From Deferribacteres bacterium (GTDB taxonomy: Bacteria > Nitrospirota > Thermodesulfovibrionia > UBA6902), in the NCBI GenBank assembly GCA_030598625.1, contig JAUVPO010000005.1, positions 1-18,886 on the forward strand: a stretch of DNA of 18,886 bases, read 5' to 3'. The notes beneath the pieces were generated by a model. That model worked only from the letters and a program-made list of their open reading frames with translations. It was not told the DNA's origin and searched no databases. Positions 7,329-15,251 of the stretch are shown here, one piece after another. The number at the start of each line of letters is the position of its first letter. Position 1 is the first letter of the stretch. The position numbers and the translations under genes were made by a program.

Positions 7329-8993
7329 ATGAAAAGCAATTCAATTAAAAAAGGACTGGAAAGACTCCCTCACAGGGCGCTGTTATATGCAACGGGAATA
7401 CCGAGCACTGAAATGAACAAGCCCTTTATCGGGGTCGCCACAAGTTTCACGGACATTATTCCCGGTCATACCGGCATGCGTGATCTTGAAAGGTTTATTG
7501 AAAAAGGCATCCATACGGGCGGTGGTTACCCGTTCTTCTTCGGCATTCCCGGCATCTGCGACGGGATCGCAATGGGACACCGGGGAATGCATTACAGCCT
7601 TCCGTCAAGGGAACTTATAGCTGACATGATCGAGACCGTTGCCGAGGCACACCGGTTTGACGGCCTGGCGCTGCTCACAAATTGCGACAAGATCACCCCT
7701 GGAATGCTCATGGCTGCCGCAAGAACAAACGTGCCATCCATAGTTATTACGGCAGGGCCGATGCTTTCAGGACATTTAAGGGGAAAAAGACTTTCTTTAG
7801 TAAACGACACCTTCGAGGCAATAGGAAAACACAAAAAAGGTTTGTTAAGCGATTCCGACATTGCTGAGCTTGAAAAGTGTGCCTGCCCGGGCCCGGGTTC
7901 GTGTCAGGGAATGTATACAGCAAACACAATGGCATGTGTAACTGAAGCATTAGGCATGAGTCTCCCGGAATGTGCAACATCTTTAGCTGTATCGTCCAAA
8001 AAAAAACGGATTGCCTTTCACAGCGGCAGCCGGCTCGTTGAACTGGTAAAAAGAAATATAACTCCCCGGAAGATTCTTACCGGCAAAGCATTTGAAAACG
8101 CGATAAGGGTCGACATGGCACTCGGAGGCTCCACAAACACGGTTTTGCATATTCCGGCAATCGCGCATGAGGCAAAAGTGCCTGTCTCTTTAGAAGTGTT
8201 TGACAAAATAAGTAAGAGCACACCCCATATCGTCAACATGCTGCCCGGAGGGCCGCATTACCTTGAAGACCTGGAATATGCGGGTGGTATACCGGCTGTG
8301 CTGAAGAGATTAAAACCTGATCTCAACAACGTTAACACGGCATCCGGCAAAAAAATTTATTTTATTGCCGATAAGGCTGAAATTATTGATCCGGAAGTCA
8401 TAAGGCCCGTTAATAAGGCCCACCATAAAGAAGGCGGCATTGCCATTCTGAGGGGTACACTTGCCCCTGACGGAGCAGTAGTAAAACAATCAGCCGTAAG
8501 CAGGCAAATGTTAAGATTCAAAGGCAAGGCCGTGGTTTTTAATTCAGAAGAAGATACAATGAAGGCAATTCTTGCCGGAAAAATCAAGGCGGGTAATGTC
8601 ATAGTTATTCGTTATGAAGGCGCCAGGGGCGGCCCCGGCATGAGAGAGATGTTAAACGCAACCGCCTCCATTGCCGGGATGGGTTTAAGCGAATCCGTCG
8701 CCTTGATCACAGACGGCAGATTTTCCGGAGGGACAAGAGGCCCGTGTATCGGACACATATCTCCTGAAGCGATGGAGGGAGGGCCTATTGCCATCGTCAG
8801 AGACGGTGATATAATAAGCATTGACATACCAAAGAGAAAACTGGATTTGCTGATTAGTAAAGAAGATATAAAAAAGAGATTCAAGACACATAAGGCACTT
8901 AAACCGAAAATCAACACGGGCTGGCTTGCCAGATATGCCTCATTAGTTACATCGGCGAGCACCGGAGCTGTATTGAAAATTCAAAGAAATTAA
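7329..8993 (+). CDS. ilvD: dihydroxy-acid dehydratase
   Basis: Dehydrates 2,3-dihydroxy-isovalerate (or -3-methylvalerate) to the 2-keto acid, the third common step of valine, leucine and isoleucine synthesis (EC 4.2.1.9). The 554 residues are typical. Fe-S and active-site motifs are TNCDKITPGM (C119), CPGPGSCQGMYTANTM (C192), CDGIAMGH (77-84), ALGGSTNTVLH and GRFSGGTRGPCIGH near the C-terminus. At the position where [2Fe-2S]-type enzymes carry a cysteine (PCN) this protein has IIPGH (G46), as in E. coli IlvD. That suggests the oxygen-sensitive [4Fe-4S] type. The ATG lacks a Shine-Dalgarno sequence (upstream is CATCTTTTATT); no better start exists because the RLPHRALLYATG region must be included. 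First enzyme gene of the ilv-leu run. Confidence 0.97.
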   Translation: MKSNSIKKGLERLPHRALLYATGIPSTEMNKPFIGVATSFTDIIPGHTGMRDLERFIEKGIHTGGGYPFFFGIPGICDGIAMGHRGMHYSLPSRELIADMIETVAEAHRFDGLALLTNCDKITPGMLMAAARTNVPSIVITAGPMLSGHLRGKRLSLVNDTFEAIGKHKKGLLSDSDIAELEKCACPGPGSCQGMYTANTMACVTEALGMSLPECATSLAVSSKKKRIAFHSGSRLVELVKRNITPRKILTGKAFENAIRVDMALGGSTNTVLHIPAIAHEAKVPVSLEVFDKISKSTPHIVNMLPGGPHYLEDLEYAGGIPAVLKRLKPDLNNVNTASGKKIYFIADKAEIIDPEVIRPVNKAHHKEGGIAILRGTLAPDGAVVKQSAVSRQMLRFKGKAVVFNSEEDTMKAILAGKIKAGNVIVIRYEGARGGPGMREMLNATASIAGMGLSESVALITDGRFSGGTRGPCIGHISPEAMEGGPIAIVRDGDIISIDIPKRKLDLLISKEDIKKRFKTHKALKPKINTGWLARYASLVTSASTGAVLKIQRN

Positions 8994-9010
8994 GAACGTT
9001 TGGAGACAGC

Positions 9011-10744
9011 ATGAAAATGAGCGGAGCCGAAATATTAATCAAATCCCTGAAAAAAGAAGGTGTCAGGCACATCTTTGGATATCCCGGAGGAGTAGTACTA
9101 AATATTTTTGATGTTCTTTATGACGAAAAAGACGTGGAGCTTATTCTTACAAGACACGAACAGGGGGCTGTACACGCTGCGGACGGCTATGCCAGGGCAA
9201 GCGGAAAAGTCGGTGTCGCTATTGTTACTTCAGGCCCCGGGGCCACAAACACGGTTACGGGCATTGCCACTGCTTCAATGGATTCCATTCCGCTCGTTGT
9301 CTTCTCGGGACAGGTACCGACGTTATTAATAGGCAATGACGCATTTCAGGAAGCCGACATAGTAGGCATAACCAGGCCGTGTACAAAACACAATTATCTC
9401 GTTAAAGATATAAAGGACCTTGCCGGAACCGTAAAAGAGGCATTTCATGTTGCTTCTACGGGAAGACCCGGCCCTGTACTTATCGACCTGCCAAAAGATG
9501 TAACCGCGGGGACAACCGAATTTAAATGGCCGGGCGATGTATCGATCAGAAGCTATAACCCGACTTATCACGGAAATAAATGGATGATAAAACAGGCCGC
9601 CCAAATGATCACCAAAGCCAAGAAACCTGTTATTATGGCCGGCGGCGGCGTAATCCTGTCCGGGGCGTCAAAAGAGCTGAAAGAACTGGCGGAAATAACA
9701 AAAACGCCTGTTACCATGACCTTGATGGGACTCGGTTCTTTCCCCGGCACTCACAAACTATCAATGGGTATGCTCGGGATGCACGGCACATATTATGCCA
9801 ATAATGCCGTCCAGAATTCCGACCTCCTTATAGGAATAGGCGTCAGGTTCGATGACCGTGTTACAGGCAAGACAAGCGCATTCGCCCCTTACGCTAAAAT
9901 TATCCAGATAGATATTGATCCGACCTCGATAAGAAAAAACGTACGGGTAGATCTTCCGGTAGTCGGGGATGTAAAGAATGTCTTAATTGATATAATCAAA
10001 GCAATGAAAGAACAAAAAAGCCAGTGGGGCGCGGTCAGGAATGCCTGGATAAAACAGATAGATAAGTGGAAAAAAGAAAAACCGCTAAGCTACAAATTTG
10101 ATAAAAATATAATTAAACCTGAGTTTGTCGTAGAGAAGATATACGAAGTCTCGAAAGGAAAAGCGATAATCTGTACTGAGGTGGGGCAGAACCAGATGTG
10201 GGCGGCGCAGTTTTATAAATACGATAATCCACGGAAATGGTTATCTTCGGGAGGGCTGGGCACGATGGGATATGGTTTTCCCGCCGCGATCGGGGCGCAG
10301 ATTGCGTGTCCTGATAAACTGGTCTTTGACATTGCCGGTGATGGAAGTATACAGATGAATATACAGGAACTGGCAACCGCCGTTATTAACAAGCTGCCGG
10401 TTAAAGTGGCAATTCTTAATAACGGTTTTCTCGGTATGGTCAGACAGTGGCAGGAACTGTTCTTTAAAGAGCGTTATTCCCATACCCGGCTTGGTGTTGT
10501 TCCTGATTTTGTTAAAGTGGCGGAAGCATACGGCGCGGTAGGCCTGAGGGCCGTTAAACCCGATGAAGTAGAGCCCGTGCTTAAAGAAGCGCTTAAGATA
10601 AAAGACAAACCGGTATTTATGGATTTTGTTGTTGACTGGAAGGAAAAGGTTTATCCGATGGTCCCCGCGGGAGCAGCGATAGACGAAATGATCTTTGAAG
10701 AAGAAGAGAAGAAACCTGAAAAAAAGCTGAAAGCGGTAAAATAA
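9011..10744 (+). CDS. ilvB: acetolactate synthase, large catalytic subunit
   Basis: Condenses two pyruvates (or pyruvate and 2-ketobutyrate) to acetolactate or acetohydroxybutyrate (EC 2.2.1.6), using thiamine diphosphate, Mg and FAD. The 577 residues are full length. The catalytic Glu is E50 in TRHEQGAVHAADGYARASG. The FAD-domain segment GIGVRFDDRVTG (275-286) is present. The ThDP/Mg motif runs from GDGS (443) to LNNGFLG (469-475), followed by MVRQWQELFF with W480, the herbicide-site Trp. The start is 17 bases after ilvD with GGAG 5 bases upstream. The C-terminus ends in a Lys/Glu-rich tail. It works with IlvN encoded next; between them is a stem-loop. Confidence 0.97.
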   Translation: MKMSGAEILIKSLKKEGVRHIFGYPGGVVLNIFDVLYDEKDVELILTRHEQGAVHAADGYARASGKVGVAIVTSGPGATNTVTGIATASMDSIPLVVFSGQVPTLLIGNDAFQEADIVGITRPCTKHNYLVKDIKDLAGTVKEAFHVASTGRPGPVLIDLPKDVTAGTTEFKWPGDVSIRSYNPTYHGNKWMIKQAAQMITKAKKPVIMAGGGVILSGASKELKELAEITKTPVTMTLMGLGSFPGTHKLSMGMLGMHGTYYANNAVQNSDLLIGIGVRFDDRVTGKTSAFAPYAKIIQIDIDPTSIRKNVRVDLPVVGDVKNVLIDIIKAMKEQKSQWGAVRNAWIKQIDKWKKEKPLSYKFDKNIIKPEFVVEKIYEVSKGKAIICTEVGQNQMWAAQFYKYDNPRKWLSSGGLGTMGYGFPAAIGAQIACPDKLVFDIAGDGSIQMNIQELATAVINKLPVKVAILNNGFLGMVRQWQELFFKERYSHTRLGVVPDFVKVAEAYGAVGLRAVKPDEVEPVLKEALKIKDKPVFMDFVVDWKEKVYPMVPAGAAIDEMIFEEEEKKPEKKLKAVK

Positions 10745-10749
10745 TTTAG

Positions 10750-10784
10750 CCGTTGTCCGTAAAAACAAACTCAACGGATAATGG
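10750..10784 (+). ncRNA. stem-loop in the ilvB-ilvN gap
   Basis: CCGTTGTCCGT (10750-10760) pairs along its full length with ACGGATAATGG (10774-10784), with two G-U pairs, closing a 13-base A-rich loop. The hairpin ends 11 bases before the GGAGG of ilvN. There is no U-tract, so it is not a simple terminator. It could stabilise or process the ilvB/ilvN message, tune subunit ratio, or be a small palindromic intergenic repeat. Function is inferred only from position. Confidence 0.55.
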
Positions 10785-10805
10785 ATAGCGCATTCCGGAG
10801 GATTA

Positions 10806-11297
10806 ATGAGGCATACGATATCAGTGCTTGTTGAAAACAAATTCGGGGTCCTTTCAAGGATCTCGGGGCTTTTCAGCGGCAGAGGATTCAATATTGAAAG
10901 TCTTTCCGTTGGTGAGACAATTGACCCCGCCGTCTCTCTCATGACCATTGTTACAAGCGGTGACGACCGCATAGTTGAGCAGATAACCAAGCAGCTCAAC
11001 AAACTTATCGACGCCATTAAGGTCATAGATTTCATTAACATTGATCATGTTGAAAGAGAAATGATACTTGTTAAAATTGCTCCAAAAAAAAATGATAAAA
11101 CAGAGGTCTTGAAACTCGCAGAGATTTTTCGAGGAAGGATAGTTGATTCAGGGGCATCGACGTTCACTGTTCAGATAACCGGCAACGAAAGCAAGATACA
11201 GGCTTTCATAGAGCTCATTAAACCTTATGGAATAAAAGAGTTTGTCCGGACTGGAAAGGTCGCGATTGCACGCGAAGGAATAAAGAAAACAAAATAA
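10806..11297 (+). CDS. ilvN: acetolactate synthase, regulatory small subunit
   Basis: Binds the large subunit, raises its activity and, in the family, confers feedback inhibition by valine. The 163-residue length fits IlvH/IlvN. The N-terminal ACT domain (about 3-77) reads RHTISVLVENKFGVLSRISG, then LFSGRGFNIESLSVG, the typical valine-binding ACT sequence. The C-terminal domain includes VKIAPKKNDKTEVLKLAEIF and ends IKEFVRTGKVAIARE. The ATG has CGGAGG five bases upstream. It lies between ilvB and ilvC in the same direction. Confidence 0.96.
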   Translation: MRHTISVLVENKFGVLSRISGLFSGRGFNIESLSVGETIDPAVSLMTIVTSGDDRIVEQITKQLNKLIDAIKVIDFINIDHVEREMILVKIAPKKNDKTEVLKLAEIFRGRIVDSGASTFTVQITGNESKIQAFIELIKPYGIKEFVRTGKVAIAREGIKKTK

Positions 11298-11322
11298 ACA
11301 AAAAAAGGAATCGAGGGTCATA

Positions 11323-12336
11323 ATGAAGCTTTTTTACGATAAAGACATCAAGAAAAACGTTTTGAAAGGGAAAACCGTTTGCGTAATAGGTTATGGAAGC
11401 CAGGGCCATGCCCATGCCAACAACCTGAAGGAAAGCGGTATAAATGTCATAATCGGGATAAGGAAGGGAGTAAGTTTCGATAAAGCCAAAAAGGCCGGCT
11501 TTGAAGTCATGTCGCCTGCTGAAGCGACAAAAAAGGCGGATGTGGCAATGGTCCTTCTTCCCGATGAAAATCAGGGCGACATATTCAGAAACGAGATATC
11601 ACCAAATCTGAAAAAAAGCGCTTACCTTGGTTTTGCACACGGTTTTAATATTCATTTCAACCAGATAGTCCCCTCACCTGATACGAATGTGTTTATGGTT
11701 GCTCCCAAAGGACCCGGACATCTTGTCAGGTCGGAATATACAAAGGGAAGCGGGGTACCCTGCCTTATCGCGGTGGAGCAGGACCCTTCAAAGAATAGCA
11801 AGGATATTGCGCTTTCATATGCTTCAGCAATAGGCGGAGGAAGGGCCGGAATAATAGAAACAACCTTCAGGGAAGAAACCGAGACAGACCTTTTCGGTGA
11901 GCAGGTGGTCTTGTGCGGCGGGCTGACGTCTCTTATAATGGCCGGTTATGAAACACTGGTTGAGGCCGGTTATGCTCCTGAAATGGCTTATTTTGAGTGC
12001 CTGCATGAAGTCAAATTAATAGTAGACCTGCTTTATGAAGGCGGCATATCGGACATGAGGTATTCAATAAGTAACACCGCTCAGTACGGCGATCTTACAA
12101 GAGGTCCACGGGTCATAACCGGAGAAACCAAGAAGGACATGAAAAAGATTCTTACTGAAATACAGTCAGGGGAATTTGCAAGAGAATGGATGCTTGAATG
12201 TAAAGCAAACAAGCCTGTATTTAATGCCCTTACTAAAAGTGGAGAGCAGCATCCGATTGAAGAAGTCGGGGCAAGATTAAGGGGAATGATGCCGTGGCTT
12301 AAAAAGGGCAAACTGGTGGATAAGTCAAAGGCATGA
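11323..12336 (+). CDS. ilvC: ketol-acid reductoisomerase
   Basis: Isomerises and reduces acetolactate to 2,3-dihydroxy-isovalerate with NAD(P)H and Mg (EC 1.1.1.86). At 337 residues it is the short class I enzyme. The dinucleotide fold GYGSQGHAHANNL (23-35) is followed by IGIRKGVSFDKA, where R47 and S51 occupy the 2'-phosphate-binding loop and favour NADPH. Other active-site residues are H106 in FAHGFNI, the Mg ligands D189 and E193 in TETDLFGEQ, E225 and E229 in YFECLHEVKLIVDL, and S250 in RYSISNTA. The ATG has GAGGG six bases upstream. psd starts only 3 bases after its stop. Confidence 0.97.
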   Translation: MKLFYDKDIKKNVLKGKTVCVIGYGSQGHAHANNLKESGINVIIGIRKGVSFDKAKKAGFEVMSPAEATKKADVAMVLLPDENQGDIFRNEISPNLKKSAYLGFAHGFNIHFNQIVPSPDTNVFMVAPKGPGHLVRSEYTKGSGVPCLIAVEQDPSKNSKDIALSYASAIGGGRAGIIETTFREETETDLFGEQVVLCGGLTSLIMAGYETLVEAGYAPEMAYFECLHEVKLIVDLLYEGGISDMRYSISNTAQYGDLTRGPRVITGETKKDMKKILTEIQSGEFAREWMLECKANKPVFNALTKSGEQHPIEEVGARLRGMMPWLKKGKLVDKSKA

Positions 12337-12339
12337 GAA

Positions 12340-13008
12340 ATGTTTCCCTTCCTGACCGGCGGTTCCTGTAAAATGCTCCAGTTTGCCAAAGAAGGTTATC
12401 CATTTATCGTCTTTTTCTCTTCAATCGCTATTCTGTCGGCAATTTTCAGAATGAACTGGGCATTAACGGTTGCCGTTCTGATAATCACGTTATTCATGTT
12501 CTTTTTTTTCAGAGATCCGGACAGGGTTACAGTTCAGGACAGGAACGCATTTATTTCTCCGGCAGACGGGAAAATAATCCTTGTCACAGAAGCGCAAGAG
12601 GATGAGATATTAAATGAAAAGGCGTTAAAGATAAGCATCTTCATGTCGCCGCTGAATGTACATGTAAACAGGGCCCCCTGCAGCGGGATTGTCAGGAAAG
12701 TTGATCATCACCCCGGAAAATTCTTTTCAGCGTTCAAAGAAGACGCTTCTATCCTGAACGAACATATTACAATGCTCCTTGAAAGCGAACATGGAAAGAT
12801 AGTAATAAAACAGATAGCCGGCGCAGTTGCAAGACGCGCCGTTTGCAGGGTAAAACCAGGAGATTCGCTTATTCAGGGAGAGAGATATGGAATCATAAAA
12901 TTCAGTTCAAGGGTAGATATTTTTCTACCATTAGATTCGGAAGTTAAGGTAAAATTAAATGATATAGTAAAAGCAGGAGAAACAATACTGGCTGTCAGAA
13001 GTCTGTAG
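12340..13008 (+). CDS. psd: phosphatidylserine decarboxylase (archaeal-type short form)
   Basis: Decarboxylates phosphatidylserine to phosphatidylethanolamine (EC 4.1.1.65) at the membrane, as a self-cleaving pyruvoyl enzyme. A hydrophobic segment (about 23-57) precedes FFRDPDR and SPADGKI (73-79). Then come FMSPLNVHVNRAPCSG, VDHHPGKFFSAF and NEHITMLLES, all typical of the short form. The autocleavage site, usually FGSR, reads FSSR here (188-191), so the pyruvoyl-forming Ser190 is present but the preceding Gly is Ser. The annotated start follows ilvC by 3 bases with only a weak AAGG. A start at 12373 (MLQFAKEGYPF) matches the usual N-terminus of homologues better but also lacks a Shine-Dalgarno site. 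Partner of pssA next door. Confidence 0.92.
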   Translation: MFPFLTGGSCKMLQFAKEGYPFIVFFSSIAILSAIFRMNWALTVAVLIITLFMFFFFRDPDRVTVQDRNAFISPADGKIILVTEAQEDEILNEKALKISIFMSPLNVHVNRAPCSGIVRKVDHHPGKFFSAFKEDASILNEHITMLLESEHGKIVIKQIAGAVARRAVCRVKPGDSLIQGERYGIIKFSSRVDIFLPLDSEVKVKLNDIVKAGETILAVRSL

Positions 13009-13021
13009 GGGCATATTAAAT

Positions 13022-13744
13022 ATGAGAAAAGGGATCTACATTCTGCCTAATTCCCTCACACTGGGGGGGCTGTTCTGCGGGTTTTATGCCATTCTCGCAT
13101 CTTTCAAGGGGCATTTCATATACAGCGCATGGGCAATTTTGATCGCTGTTATCTTTGACGGTCTTGACGGCTGGGTCGCACGTTTGACCAACAGCACTAC
13201 AAAATTCGGCATCGAACTTGACTCACTTTCCGACCTCGTCGCATTCGGAGTCGCCCCCGCCGTATTGGTCTACAGCTGGGGACTTCAGCCGTTTGGCCGC
13301 GTCGGTTGGGGCGCCGCGTTTCTTTTTGTCATATGCGGCGCGCTGAGACTCGCAAGATATAACGTCCAGATGGGGTCCACGGAAAGCAAGGCGTTTACAG
13401 GCCTTCCCATCCCGGCCGCAGGTATCGTAATCGCCTCGCTGGTCCTGTTTCATATGGAAATATTGGGCGGTCTTTCCGGAAAAAACCATACAATCCTTTT
13501 GCTGACTTTCTTGCTTGCGGCCCTTATGGTAAGCACTCTGCGATTTCACAGCATGAAGGAAGTCGACTTCAGGAAAAGAAAGCCCTTTTGGCTCCTGGTT
13601 GTAATAGTAGTGGCATTTGTGCTTATTTTTATGTATCCTGAAATAGTTCTATTTGTTTTCTCCATTATTTATGTTTCCTGGGGAATCATTGAAGGAACAT
13701 ATCTTTTTCACAGGAAAAGAAAAACAAAGGAACGAGCGCAATGA
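13022..13744 (+). CDS. pssA: CDP-diacylglycerol--serine O-phosphatidyltransferase
   Basis: Makes phosphatidylserine from CDP-diacylglycerol and serine in the membrane (EC 2.7.8.8), giving the substrate for Psd. The 240-residue protein has the complete CDP-alcohol phosphotransferase signature D46-x2-D49-G50-x2-A53-R54-x8-G63-x3-D67-x3-D71. The N-terminus RKGIYILPNSLTLGGLFCGF is typical of the PssA type II family. About six hydrophobic segments follow, and the C-terminus is Lys/Arg-rich. AGGGG lies 10 bases before the ATG, and the gene starts 13 bases after psd. Its TGA overlaps the ATG of leuA by 4 bases, so the lipid genes are transcribed through into the leucine genes. Confidence 0.96.
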   Translation: MRKGIYILPNSLTLGGLFCGFYAILASFKGHFIYSAWAILIAVIFDGLDGWVARLTNSTTKFGIELDSLSDLVAFGVAPAVLVYSWGLQPFGRVGWGAAFLFVICGALRLARYNVQMGSTESKAFTGLPIPAAGIVIASLVLFHMEILGGLSGKNHTILLLTFLLAALMVSTLRFHSMKEVDFRKRKPFWLLVVIVVAFVLIFMYPEIVLFVFSIIYVSWGIIEGTYLFHRKRKTKERAQ

Positions 13745-15249
13745 GGACAATAAAGATTTTTGATACGACCCTCAGGGATGGTGAGCAGTCGCCCGGAGCA
13801 TCGATGAATGTGGGTGAAAAACTCGAACTGGCGAAACAACTTGCGCGTCTTGGAGTTGATGTCATCGAGGCCGGATTCGCAATAGCTTCCCCTGGGGATT
13901 TTGAGGCAATCAAAACCATAGGCGGCGAGGTGGAAGGTCCCGTAATCTGCAGCCTTGCCAGGGCAAAGGAAGAAGATATAAAACGCGCGTGGGAAGCCCT
14001 TAAAGATGTGCCTGAAAAGCGTATACATACATTTCACTCCACTTCCGATATACATCTTAAGTATCAGTTCCGCATAGACCGTGAAGAAGCCCTTAAGCGT
14101 TCCGTGCGTATGGTCAAGCTCGCAAAGAGTTTCGTTGACGATGTTGAATTCTCTCCGATGGATGCAACGCGCACCGACACAGGGTATCTCTGTGATGTTA
14201 TTGAGGCTGTTATTGAGGCAGGCGCTTTAACGGTAAATATACCTGATACCGTAGGTTACAGCATCCCTGTTGAATTCGGCGCCTTGATAAAATCAATCAG
14301 GGACAGAGTAAAAAACATAGATCGGGCCGTAATATCAGTGCACTGTCACAATGACCTGGGTCTCGCTACGTCCAACTCGCTTTCAGCGGTCCTTAACGGC
14401 GCGGGACAGATTGAATGCACAATTAACGGCATTGGAGAGCGCGCCGGGAACTGCTCTATGGAAGAAGTCGTAATGGCTTTAAGAACAAGACGCGACATCT
14501 TTAATGCCGACACAAATATCAATACAGAAAAGATAATGCGCAGCAGCAGGCTTGTTACAAAGATAACTGGCATGTCTGTTCAGCCCAATAAAGCTATTGT
14601 TGGAGCTAATGCATTTGCACATGAATCGGGGATCCATCAGGACGGGCTCTTAAAAGAAAAGTCTACTTATGAAATCATAAGACCGGAAACTATCGGGCTT
14701 CACAAGACAAAGTTTGTCCTGGGCAAACACTCCGGAAGGCATGCATTCAGGACGAGGCTTGTCGAGCTCGGTCATACATTGAATGATGAGGAAATCAACA
14801 GTGCGTTTAAGCGTTTCAAAAGAATAGCAGACCATAAAAAAGAGATATTCGACGAAGATCTCGAAGCGCTTGTCTCTGATGAATTTACAATGGTCCCCGA
14901 AATTTACAGTCTTATCGACCTGAACATCTCATCAGGCACGAAACAGAAACCTACAGCCACTCTTAAACTCAAGGTTAATGAAGAAACGATTGAGAAGACA
15001 GAACACGGAGACGGCCCTGTTGACGCTGTATTTAAATCCATCACTTCAATAACTGATACCAAAAGCAAACTGCTCAAGTATGAAGTCAAGGCCATAACAG
15101 GCGGAACAGACGCGCTTGGCGAAGTTGTCTGCTCGATCGAAGAAGACGACAGATCTGTCAGCGGACACGGCGCCGACACTGATATTATCATCGCGTCTGC
15201 CAAGGCTTACATAAATGCGCTGAACAAACTGGCAGCAAGGAAGAAATAA
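13741..15249 (+). CDS. leuA: 2-isopropylmalate synthase
   Basis: Condenses 2-ketoisovalerate with acetyl-CoA, the committed step of leucine synthesis (EC 2.3.3.13). At 502 residues it has both the catalytic TIM barrel and the C-terminal regulatory domain. The start IKIFDTTLRDGEQSPGASM carries R12 and D13, and HCHNDLG supplies metal ligands H201 and H203. GIGERAGNCSMEEVVMAL and HESGIHQDG are LeuA signatures, which argue against citramalate synthase. The C-terminal part (from about 390) ends GHGADTDIIIASAKAYINALNK, the leucine-binding allosteric domain. The ATG overlaps the pssA stop (ATGA) and has AAGGA 9 bases upstream. Confidence 0.97.
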   Translation: MRTIKIFDTTLRDGEQSPGASMNVGEKLELAKQLARLGVDVIEAGFAIASPGDFEAIKTIGGEVEGPVICSLARAKEEDIKRAWEALKDVPEKRIHTFHSTSDIHLKYQFRIDREEALKRSVRMVKLAKSFVDDVEFSPMDATRTDTGYLCDVIEAVIEAGALTVNIPDTVGYSIPVEFGALIKSIRDRVKNIDRAVISVHCHNDLGLATSNSLSAVLNGAGQIECTINGIGERAGNCSMEEVVMALRTRRDIFNADTNINTEKIMRSSRLVTKITGMSVQPNKAIVGANAFAHESGIHQDGLLKEKSTYEIIRPETIGLHKTKFVLGKHSGRHAFRTRLVELGHTLNDEEINSAFKRFKRIADHKKEIFDEDLEALVSDEFTMVPEIYSLIDLNISSGTKQKPTATLKLKVNEETIEKTEHGDGPVDAVFKSITSITDTKSKLLKYEVKAITGGTDALGEVVCSIEEDDRSVSGHGADTDIIIASAKAYINALNKLAARKK

Positions 15250-15251
15250 CT

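Noticed and set aside
10241..11041. A 266-codon minus-strand frame across ilvB-ilvN
   Set aside because: It covers the 3' end of ilvB and the ACT domain of ilvN in antisense and has no family resemblance.
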